DNA of 64,000 bases. It comes from Streptomyces sp. GQFP (GTDB taxonomy: Bacteria > Actinomycetota > Actinomycetes > Streptomycetales > Streptomycetaceae). Both the position numbers and the translations under genes were made by a program. The notes beneath the pieces are model-generated. The model saw nothing but the letters and a program-made list of their open reading frames with translations. It was not told the origin of the DNA and made no database searches. The DNA is taken from the NCBI RefSeq assembly GCF_021545335.1, contig NZ_CP089312.1:4526001-4590000 (forward strand), written 5' to 3'. Shown piece by piece: positions 57,620 to 64,000 of this stretch (position 1 is the first letter of the stretch; every line of letters begins with the position of its first letter).

Positions 57620-58990
57620 TCAGCTTGCCTTCGTGTACGTCGGCGCAGGTGGCGGGACCGGCTGGGTGGAGGTCGGCGCGGGGGGCCTGGCGGGTGCGGT
57701 GTCGTCGTCGCCGTTCAGCAGGGCGACGACGGAGGCTCCGGCCGCGAGGGTGACGACCAGCGCGGCGGCGATGAGCGCCACCGACAGGCGGGACCTGCTC
57801 GCGGGCTCGGCCCGCTGCGCGCGCCCCACCCGGTAGGAATCGGCCGTGCCGGGCGGCGACATGCTCCACGCGGCGGGCACGTCCAGCTCTTCGAGCGCCG
57901 GGTCCCCGGGCCAGACAGGGGGCCGCTGACTGCCACCGGGGACGGGAGCGAAGGGCTGCGGCTGGTGCTCGGGGTGGCCCTGGGCCGGGTGCGCGGGCGG
58001 CCCGTCGGGCGGCGCGTGCTCGGGCGGGACGTCCGGATCCTCCACGTAGGCCTCCCCCTCCACGTCGAGCAACTGCACCGCGTGCCGCCCCAGTCGGGCG
58101 ACCAGGGGGCCCGGCAGCCAGGTGTCCCGCTCGTAGCCGTCCGCGACGGCGTCCGCCGACACCCCCGTACGGCGCAGGATCTCTTCCGGTGTGGGCCGCT
58201 GGGCCGGGTCCTTGCTCAGGCAGGCGCGGACGAGGTCGAGCACGCCCCGCGGGACCCCCTCCAGGTGGGGCTCCTCCCGGACCATGCGGAACCGCAGGGC
58301 GAGGGCGCTCCTGCCGGTCACGCCGAAGGGCTGGGCGCCCGTGGCGGCGTACGCGAGGAGGGCGCCCAGGGAGAAGACGTCCGTGGCGGCGGTGACCGGG
58401 TCGCCGTACAGCTGCTCGGGCGCCAGGAACCCGGGGTGGCCGACGGGATCGCCGTCGGCGACGGCCTCCAGGGCGCGGGCGACACCGAAGTCGACGACGC
58501 GGGGCCCGTCGATGGTGACCAGAACCCTGGACGGCTTGAGGTCGCGGTGGACGATCCCGGCACCGTGGATGTCCTGGAGGGCGTGCGCGAGCCCGGCGGC
58601 GAGGACGCGCAGCGAGCGCTCGGGCAACGGCCCGTGGCGGTGCCCGACGACCTGGCGCAGGTCCGGCCCGGCGACGTACCCGGTGGCGACCCAGGGCACG
58701 GCGGCCTCGGTGTCGGCGTCGAGCACGGGCACCGTCCAGCGCCCCCCGACGCGTCGCACGGCGGCGACCTCCTGCCGTAACCGCTCCCGGAACCCGCCCC
58801 GCCCGGCTGGCTCCCGCCGAACGAGCTTCACGGCGACGGCCCGCCCCCGCTCGGACCGCCCGAGATACACCGGCCCGGTCCCACTCGCCCCGCCCGCGCC
58901 ACCCGCACTCCCCGTCCCACCCGTCCCGAGCCGCGCGATCAGCCGGTACGTCCCGATCCGCGTCGGATCGCCGTCCCCGAGCCGTTCCAT
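57620..58990 (-). CDS. Ser/Thr protein kinase with substituted catalytic loop
   Basis: A 456-residue Hanks-type kinase. The glycine loop is expanded by a Gly/Ala/Ser insertion (LGTGGTGSAGGAGGASGTGPVYLG). Catalytic Lys is K55 (AVAVK), the HRD motif 148-150, DFG 167-169, and APE is present. The Mg-binding Asn of HRDLKPxN is Arg (HRDLKPSR; codon AGG), which usually impairs or abolishes activity. After residue ~270 comes a Pro-rich linker, a transmembrane helix at ~408-428 and a short Thr/Pro tail. It is upstream of the PstS-like gene, so a receptor-kinase partnership is possible. Confidence 0.85.
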   Translation of the reverse strand: MERLGDGDPTRIGTYRLIARLGTGGTGSAGGAGGASGTGPVYLGRSERGRAVAVKLVRREPAGRGGFRERLRQEVAAVRRVGGRWTVPVLDADTEAAVPWVATGYVAGPDLRQVVGHRHGPLPERSLRVLAAGLAHALQDIHGAGIVHRDLKPSRVLVTIDGPRVVDFGVARALEAVADGDPVGHPGFLAPEQLYGDPVTAATDVFSLGALLAYAATGAQPFGVTGRSALALRFRMVREEPHLEGVPRGVLDLVRACLSKDPAQRPTPEEILRRTGVSADAVADGYERDTWLPGPLVARLGRHAVQLLDVEGEAYVEDPDVPPEHAPPDGPPAHPAQGHPEHQPQPFAPVPGGSQRPPVWPGDPALEELDVPAAWSMSPPGTADSYRVGRAQRAEPASRSRLSVALIAAALVVTLAAGASVVALLNGDDDTAPARPPAPTSTQPVPPPAPTYTKAS

Positions 58991-59002
58991 GCCCGCCTCC
59001 CC

Positions 59003-59079
59003 ATGCGCCCCGCACCCCCTACCCCGTCATGCGCCCCGCACCCCTACCCCGTCATGCGCCCCGCACCCACTACCCCGTC
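59003..59079. repeat. 25/26-bp tandem repeat, three units
   Basis: Three units beginning ATGCGCCCCGCACCC and ending CTACCCCGTC (26, 25 and 26 bp) lie in the divergent interval between the kinase and the aminotransferase. Units differ by a single base or a one-base deletion. Confidence 0.88.
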
Positions 59080-59156
59080 GGGACACGCGACAACCTGTCG
59101 TGCAAAACGCCCGAGCGCAGACAGGACGCCGATATCCCGCCGTCGCCCGGGACACC

Positions 59157-59169
59157 TACGCTCCACGGC
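59157..59169 (+). promoter_or_regulatory. Candidate leaderless -10 of the aminotransferase gene
   Basis: TACGCT at 59157-59162 ends seven bases before the ATG at 59170, and no ribosome-binding site is visible. No good -35 is found at the usual spacing. Confidence 0.35.
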
Positions 59170-60531
59170 ATGACCCCTCAGCCCAACCCCCAGGCGGGCG
59201 CGGCCGTGAAGGCCGCCGACCGCGCGCACGTCTTCCACTCCTGGTCCGCGCAGGAGCTCATCGACCCGCTCGCCGTCGCCGGTGCGGAGGGGTCCTACTT
59301 CTGGGACTACGACGGCAAGCGCTACCTCGACTTCACCAGCGGCCTCGTCTACACCAACATCGGGTACCAGCACCCGAAGGTCGTCGCCGCGATCCAGGAG
59401 CAGGCCGGGCGGATGACCACCTTCGCGCCCGCCTTCGCGGTCGAGGCGCGGTCGGAGGCGGCTCGGCTCATCGCGGAGCGGACCCCCGGTGATCTCGACA
59501 AGATCTTCTTCACCAACGGTGGCGCCGACGCCGTCGAGCACGCCATCCGCATGGCCCGGCTGCACACCGGGCGGCCCAAGGTGCTGTCCGCCTACCGCTC
59601 GTACCACGGCGGCACCCAGCAGGCCGTGAACCTCACCGGCGACCCCCGCCGCTGGCCCTCCGACAACGGCACCGCCGGGGTCGTGCGCTTCTGGGCGCCC
59701 TTCCTCTACCGGTCCAAGTTCTATGCCGAGACGGAGGAGCAGGAGTGTGCTCGGGCGCTTCAGCATCTTGAGGACACGATCGTCTTCGAGGGACCTGCCA
59801 CCATCGCGGCGATCATCCTCGAGACCATCCCCGGCACCGCCGGCATCATGATCCCGCCGCCCGGCTATCTCGCCGGAGTGCGCGCGCTCTGCGACCAGTA
59901 CGGGATCGTCTTCGTCCTGGACGAGGTGATGGCCGGGTTCGGGCGGACCGGTGAGTGGTTCGCCGCCGACCTGTTCGACGTCGTGCCCGACCTGATGACC
60001 TTCGCCAAGGGCGTCAACTCCGGCTATGTGCCCCTGGGTGGGGTGGCGATCTCCGGCGCCATCGCCGAGACGTTCGCCACTCGCGCCTACCCAGGCGGCC
60101 TCACCTACTCCGGGCACCCGCTCGCCTGCGCCGCCGCCGTCGCCACGCTCACGGTGATGGCCGAGGAGGACATCGTCGGCCAGGCCGCCCGCACCGGCGA
60201 GACCGTCATCGGACCGGCGCTCAAGGAGCTGGCGGCCCGGCACCCGAGCGTCGGCGAGGTGCGCGGTACGGGTGTCTTCTGGGCCCTGGACCTCGTACGG
60301 AACCAGGAGACCAGGGAGCCGCTGGTGCCGTACAACGCGGCCGGCGAGGCCAACGCGCCGATGGCCGCGTTCGGCGCCGCGGCGAAGGCGAACGGGCTGT
60401 GGCCGTTCATCAACATGAACCGGACGCATGTCGTCCCGCCCTGCAACGTGACCGAGGCCGAGGCCAAGGAAGGGCTCGCCGCGCTCGACGCCGCGCTGTC
60501 GGTCGCCGACGAATACACCGAGGGACGGTAG
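59170..60531 (+). CDS. Class III PLP-dependent aminotransferase
   Basis: A 453-residue fold-type I aminotransferase. It has YDGKRYLDFTSGLVYTNIGYQHPKVVAAI, FTNGGADAVEHAIRMAR (phosphate-binding cup), SYHGGT, IVFVLDEVMAGFGRTGEWFA (cofactor Asp) and the Schiff-base lysine in LMTFAKGVNSGYVPLGGVAIS. Sequence resembles taurine, beta-alanine or omega-amino acid:pyruvate transaminases of actinomycetes. The following GntR regulator likely controls it. Exact amine substrate uncertain. Confidence 0.9.
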   Translation: MTPQPNPQAGAAVKAADRAHVFHSWSAQELIDPLAVAGAEGSYFWDYDGKRYLDFTSGLVYTNIGYQHPKVVAAIQEQAGRMTTFAPAFAVEARSEAARLIAERTPGDLDKIFFTNGGADAVEHAIRMARLHTGRPKVLSAYRSYHGGTQQAVNLTGDPRRWPSDNGTAGVVRFWAPFLYRSKFYAETEEQECARALQHLEDTIVFEGPATIAAIILETIPGTAGIMIPPPGYLAGVRALCDQYGIVFVLDEVMAGFGRTGEWFAADLFDVVPDLMTFAKGVNSGYVPLGGVAISGAIAETFATRAYPGGLTYSGHPLACAAAVATLTVMAEEDIVGQAARTGETVIGPALKELAARHPSVGEVRGTGVFWALDLVRNQETREPLVPYNAAGEANAPMAAFGAAAKANGLWPFINMNRTHVVPPCNVTEAEAKEGLAALDAALSVADEYTEGR

Positions 60532-60585
60532 GAGGACGGCGGGTAAGCACAGGGGAAACTCCTCCCGGAACCCGAACGCGTAAGG

Positions 60586-60617
60586 TGACGTGCTCGTAGA
60601 CATATGCGAGTACGTCA
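60586..60617. promoter_or_regulatory. Inverted repeat in front of the GntR gene, candidate operator
   Basis: TGACGTGCTCG (60586-60596) and CGAGTACGTCA (60607-60617) match at 10 of 11 positions around the 10-bp centre TAGACATATG, which could contain the -10. A GntR dimer site overlapping the promoter would give autoregulation. Confidence 0.5.
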
Positions 60618-60648
60618 TCCACACGCGCGAAGGGGGAGGGTTCCGACC

Positions 60649-61542
60649 ATGCCCGCCAGCAGCGGCAACGGCGCCGTGACCCGTAGCACCCTGCGGCAGC
60701 AGATCGCGGACGCCCTCCGCGACGAGGTGCTGGCCGGGCGTCTCCAGCCCGGCCAGGAGTTCACGGTCAAGGAGATCGCCGAGCAGTACGGCGTCTCCGC
60801 CACGCCCGTGCGCGAGGCCCTGGTCGATCTGTCGGCCCAGGGCCTGCTGGAGGCCGACCAGCACCGCGGCTTCCGTGTGCACGAGTACTCGCTCGCCGAC
60901 TTCCGGGGCATGATCGAGGCCCGCGGCCTGGTCACCGACGGCATGTTCCACGGGCTCGCGAAGGGCCTGCCGCTTGTCCCCGAGGGCAGTATCGAGGGCA
61001 GTATCGGGGGCAGTGATGGCGGTGCCGCGAGGACCGCTCCGAGTGGTTTCGCCGCCGACAGCCCCGGCCCGCGCGGTTTCTTCGTCCGCGCCGGTGACCC
61101 GCGTGCCGCCGCCGCCCTCGCCGGTGTCCGCCGCCGGGGCGAGGAGGCCAGACGTGCCGCGACCGCCGGTGAACTGAACATCCTCATCGGCTACGACCTG
61201 CGTTTCTGGCGCGAACTCGGCGCCCTGTTCGGCAACCCGTACCTCACCGACTTCCTGCACCGGCTGCGCGTGCAGTCCTGGGTGTGCGCGGTGCAGCATC
61301 TGAGCCGGATCGGCGATCTGCGCGGCCGGCTGTGGTCCGACCACACCGAGGTCGTCGACGCGCTGACCCGCCGCGACCTCGCCGACGCGCACCGGATAGT
61401 CGACTCGTACGACACCCACTCCCTCACCCTCATCGAGGGTCTGGCGAACCTCGGCGCCGAAAAGACCGTCCTCACCACAGAGGAGGACGGGAAAGAGGAC
61501 GGGGAAAAGGAACACGAGGGGAACGGGGACACCGCCGAATGA
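60649..61542 (+). CDS. GntR-family (FadR-like) transcriptional regulator
   Basis: A 297-residue protein. The N-terminal winged helix (~12-75) has LRQQIADALRDEVLAGRLQPGQEFTVKEIAEQYGVSATPVREALVDLSAQGLLEADQHRGFRV. An FCD-like helical effector domain follows, with a low-complexity insertion of GSIEGSIGGSDGG at ~122-135. It ends in a charged Glu/Lys tail. GGGGGAGGG precedes the ATG. It overlaps the glycosyltransferase gene through ATGA and is downstream of the aminotransferase, so it may control both. Confidence 0.87.
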   Translation: MPASSGNGAVTRSTLRQQIADALRDEVLAGRLQPGQEFTVKEIAEQYGVSATPVREALVDLSAQGLLEADQHRGFRVHEYSLADFRGMIEARGLVTDGMFHGLAKGLPLVPEGSIEGSIGGSDGGAARTAPSGFAADSPGPRGFFVRAGDPRAAAALAGVRRRGEEARRAATAGELNILIGYDLRFWRELGALFGNPYLTDFLHRLRVQSWVCAVQHLSRIGDLRGRLWSDHTEVVDALTRRDLADAHRIVDSYDTHSLTLIEGLANLGAEKTVLTTEEDGKEDGEKEHEGNGDTAE

Positions 61543-63974
61543 GCGCTCCCACCCGTACGACGGCCACCCTCGACCTGACCGTCGTCGTCCCCGCCTACAA
61601 CGAGGAAGCCCGTCTCGGCCCCACCCTCGACGCCATCACCGGCCACCTCCGGGAGAACGAGGGCCGTTGGGGCGACTGGGAGGTGGTGGTCGTCGACGAC
61701 GGCTCCACCGACGGCACCGGCGCCCTCGTCACCGCGCTCGCCGACCCCCGGGTGCAGCTCGTCACCAGCCCGCGCAACCGTGGCAAGGGCCACGCCCTGC
61801 GCCTCGGGGTGGCCGCCTCGCGCGGCGCCCGCGTCCTGGTCACGGACGCCGATCTGGCAGCTCCCATAGAGGAGTTGGAGGTCCTGGACAAGGCGCTCGG
61901 CGAAGGCCACGCGGCGGCGATCGGCTCCCGTTCCGTCCCCGGGTCGACGATCGAGCACCACCAGCACCGGGTGCGCGAACTCCTCGGCCGGGCCGGCAAC
62001 CTCCTCATACGCAGGGTCGCCGTCCCCGGCATACGGGACACCCAGTGCGGCTTCAAACTGTTCGACGGCGACCGCGCCCGTACGGCGTTCGCCGCGTCCC
62101 GCCTGAACGGCTGGGGCATAGACGTCGAGGTCCTCCAGCACTTCCGCCGCGCCGACTGGCCGGTCGCCGAGATCCCGGTCCGCTGGGCCCACCAGTCCGG
62201 CTCGAAGGTACGGCCCCTGGACTACGCCCGCGTCCTCGCCGAACTGACGGCCCTCAAGGCACGCGCGGTCCGCCCGGCCGACCTGTTGGCCGTCACCCTC
62301 TTCCTCCTCATGGCCGTCTCCTTGTACGCGGGCCGCTGGGCCGGTCCGAACGGCCGCTACCTCCCCGACTCGCTCCAGGACCAGAACCAGTGGGAGTGGT
62401 TCTTCGCGGTCACGGCACACAACATCAGCCACTTCCAGAACCCCCTCTTCACCGACCTCCAGGGCTTCCCCGACGGCGTGAACCTCATGGCCAACACGGT
62501 CATGCTGGGCCTGTCGGTCCCCTTCGCGCCGATCACGCTCCTCGCGGGACCCGCGATCTCCCTGGCCCTGGTGATGACACTGGGCCTCGCGGTGACGGCG
62601 ACGGCCTGGTACTGGCTGATCGTGAAAAGGGTCGTACGGCAACGGGGCGCGGCCTTCGCCGGCGCGACCCTGGCGACCTTCGCACCCCCGATGATCAGCC
62701 ACGCCAACGCGCACCCGAACTTCGTCATCCTCTTCATGATGCCGCTGATCATCGACCGCGCGCTGAGGCTGTGCGAGGGCGAGCGGGTGCGCCGCAACGG
62801 CGTGATCCTGGGCCTGATGGCGGCGTACCAGATCTTCCTGGGCGAGGAGCCGCTGCTGCTGGCGGCGATGGGGATGGTGCTCTTCGCCCTCGCGTACGCC
62901 GTCGTACGCCGGGATGTGGCGAGGACGGCCTGGCGCTCGCTGCTGCGGGGTTTGTCGATCGGCGCGGCGGTCTGCTTGCCAATCGTCGCGATCCCCCTCT
63001 ACTGGCAGTTCTTCGGCCCGCAGAGCTACCACAGCGTGCTGCACGGCGACAACGCGGGCAACAGCCCGATGGCGCTGCTCTCCTTCGCCGAGCGCTCCCT
63101 GATCGCGGGCAACGAGGACAGGGCCAACGCCCTCTCCCTCAACCCGACAGAGCAGAACGCCTTCTACGGCTGGCCGCTGGTCGCCCTGGCCTTCGCGATC
63201 GTCGTACGGCTGTGGGAGCGCCCGGCGGTGAAGGCGCTGGCGTTCACGGCGGTGGCCGCGGCGTTCCTCTCCCTCGGGCCGAAGTTCCGTATCCCGCTCA
63301 CCGACACCGTGCTGCCGGGCCCGTGGGCACTGCTCGCCAAGAAGCCCCTGTTCGAGTCGGTGATCGAGGGCCGGGTGGCGATGATCTGCGCACCGGCGCT
63401 GGGCATGCTGCTGGCCATCGCGGTGGAGCGCCTGGCGGCCACCCCCCGTCTGTCCACGCAGTACTTCGGCACGCTGGCGGTCGTCCTGGCGGTGCTGCCG
63501 ATCGTCCCGGCGCCGCTGAAGTCGGTGGAGCGCGTGGACGTGCCGCCGTTCATCGCGGACGGCATGTGGAAGTCGTACGTGGGGAAGGGCGAGTCGCTGG
63601 TCCCGGTGCCGTTGCCCGATCCCGGCAACGCGGAGGCGCTGCACTGGCAGACGGCGGCCGGCCTCGGCTTCAAGCTGCCGGGCGGCTACTTCAACGGCCC
63701 GTACGGCGACGACCGCGTCGGCATCTACGGCGCCTCGCCGCGCTTCACCTCCAACATGCTGCGTGACGTCCGCTACAACGGCGTCGCGCCGACCATCGGC
63801 GACAACTGGCGGGCGCAGGCCAAGAAGGACTTCGCGTTCTGGAAGGCGGGCGTGCTGGTGCTGGCCCCGCAGGGCAACGACGGGGTGCTGCGGGAGACGC
63901 TGGAACAGCTGACGGGGAAGCCGGGGAAGTGGACGGGCGGGGTGTGGGTGTGGGACCTGCACGACGGGGCATGA
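61539..63974 (+). CDS. GT2 glycosyltransferase fused to a multispan membrane domain
   Basis: An 811-residue protein. Residues ~10-235 form a GT2 domain of the dolichyl/polyprenyl-phosphate glucosyltransferase (ALG5/GtrB) type: VVVPAYNEEARLGPTLDAITGHL, VVVDDGSTDGTG, TSPRNRGKGHALRLGV, VTDADLAAPIEELE and DTQCGFKLFDGDRAR. The remainder has about ten hydrophobic helices, with loops VTAHNISHFQNPLFTDLQGFPDGVNLMANT and a C-terminal extracytoplasmic segment, resembling GT-C-type sugar transferases. A single protein could charge a polyprenyl phosphate with sugar and transfer it outside. It starts inside the GntR stop. Confidence 0.8.
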   Translation: MSAPTRTTATLDLTVVVPAYNEEARLGPTLDAITGHLRENEGRWGDWEVVVVDDGSTDGTGALVTALADPRVQLVTSPRNRGKGHALRLGVAASRGARVLVTDADLAAPIEELEVLDKALGEGHAAAIGSRSVPGSTIEHHQHRVRELLGRAGNLLIRRVAVPGIRDTQCGFKLFDGDRARTAFAASRLNGWGIDVEVLQHFRRADWPVAEIPVRWAHQSGSKVRPLDYARVLAELTALKARAVRPADLLAVTLFLLMAVSLYAGRWAGPNGRYLPDSLQDQNQWEWFFAVTAHNISHFQNPLFTDLQGFPDGVNLMANTVMLGLSVPFAPITLLAGPAISLALVMTLGLAVTATAWYWLIVKRVVRQRGAAFAGATLATFAPPMISHANAHPNFVILFMMPLIIDRALRLCEGERVRRNGVILGLMAAYQIFLGEEPLLLAAMGMVLFALAYAVVRRDVARTAWRSLLRGLSIGAAVCLPIVAIPLYWQFFGPQSYHSVLHGDNAGNSPMALLSFAERSLIAGNEDRANALSLNPTEQNAFYGWPLVALAFAIVVRLWERPAVKALAFTAVAAAFLSLGPKFRIPLTDTVLPGPWALLAKKPLFESVIEGRVAMICAPALGMLLAIAVERLAATPRLSTQYFGTLAVVLAVLPIVPAPLKSVERVDVPPFIADGMWKSYVGKGESLVPVPLPDPGNAEALHWQTAAGLGFKLPGGYFNGPYGDDRVGIYGASPRFTSNMLRDVRYNGVAPTIGDNWRAQAKKDFAFWKAGVLVLAPQGNDGVLRETLEQLTGKPGKWTGGVWVWDLHDGA

Positions 63975-63990
63975 CCCGGTGACCGGGTCA
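63972..63990 (+). terminator. Hairpin overlapping the glycosyltransferase stop
   Basis: TGACCCGG (63972-63979) pairs perfectly with CCGGGTCA (63983-63990) around a 3-nt loop; the TGA stop is the first three bases of the stem. The window ends 10 bp later. Confidence 0.55.
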
Positions 63991-64000
63991 CGGGGCGGCC

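Noticed and set aside
61191..63962. 923-codon minus-strand open frame under the glycosyltransferase
   Set aside because: Arg/Gln/Asp/Val/Gly-rich shadow frame without domains; the plus strand encodes clear GT2 motifs.
1..64000. CRISPR arrays, tRNA and rRNA genes
   Set aside because: No spaced direct repeats of CRISPR size and no cloverleaf or rRNA-like segment were noticed; the tandem repeats found are contiguous and short. A tRNAscan or Infernal run would be needed to be certain.

Overview
This window is a high-GC chromosomal segment from a Streptomyces (or very close actinomycete). The support is strong third-position G/C bias in every gene, several GTG/TTG starts, ATGA/GTGA-coupled operons, whiJ-type regulator cassettes (XRE + DUF397 + ATP-binding protein), a SARP regulator, DUF5063 and DUF6247 proteins, an nSTAND-WD40 giant, and the gene neighbourhood ybaB-recR-DUF5063 ... 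lysC-asd-sigma factor that I know from Streptomyces cores. Identifications rest on reading the sequence and remembered family features; no database search was run.

Region 1 (1-5.1 kb) is accessory: the tail of an unknown gene, a phosphorothioate-DNA-binding HNH endonuclease, an RHH/PIN toxin-antitoxin pair, a decayed whiJ-type cassette, a winged-helix/zinc-ribbon protein with a structured leader, and a VapBC45-like pair. Region 2 (5.4-14.3 kb) holds a divergent SDR/TetR pair, a PAS-SpoIIE phosphatase, a DUF4352 protein, a sugar ABC transporter and an FAD monooxygenase. Region 3 (15.0-22.8 kb) holds a 1342-residue HTH-nSTAND-WD40 protein, then an intact whiJ-type cassette, a paralogue of the winged-helix/zinc-ribbon protein carrying the same leader, and a DUF6247 gene pair that looks like another toxin-antitoxin module.

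Region 4 (23.0-31.4 kb) is nitrogen and ion handling: the complete urea ABC transporter operon urtABCDE, a leaderless AmiC-like binding protein that is probably a cytosolic sensor, and a two-TrkA_N membrane protein. Region 5 (31.4-37.4 kb) holds an S9 peptidase, SURF1, a haloacetate-dehalogenase-like hydrolase and a SARP regulator. Region 6 (37.6-50.2 kb) is the core block: ECF sigma factor with membrane partner, asd, lysC, a two-component system, a DUF4440 protein, a lipoprotein, a TSUP permease, a P-loop kinase-like protein, a graveyard of Uma2/XRE remnants, DUF5063, recR and ybaB. Region 7 (50.4-64.0 kb) holds a SLATT protein, a TAT-exported M28 aminopeptidase, a convergent pair of membrane-tethered binding-protein receptors next to a Ser/Thr kinase with a substituted catalytic loop, a class III aminotransferase with its GntR regulator, and a GT2-multispan glycosyltransferase fusion.

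Three things stand out. First, the same two-hairpin 5' leader, one hairpin of which covers the Shine-Dalgarno sequence, precedes both copies of the winged-helix/zinc-ribbon gene; each copy sits beside a whiJ-type cassette, one intact and one decayed. Second, the kinase/PstS-like/type-1 binding-protein locus at 53.1-59.0 kb looks like an uncharacterised membrane sensing system. Third, five copies of a composite intergenic palindromic repeat punctuate operon ends; one lies inside the urt operon and one supplies the C-terminal codons of the S9 peptidase.
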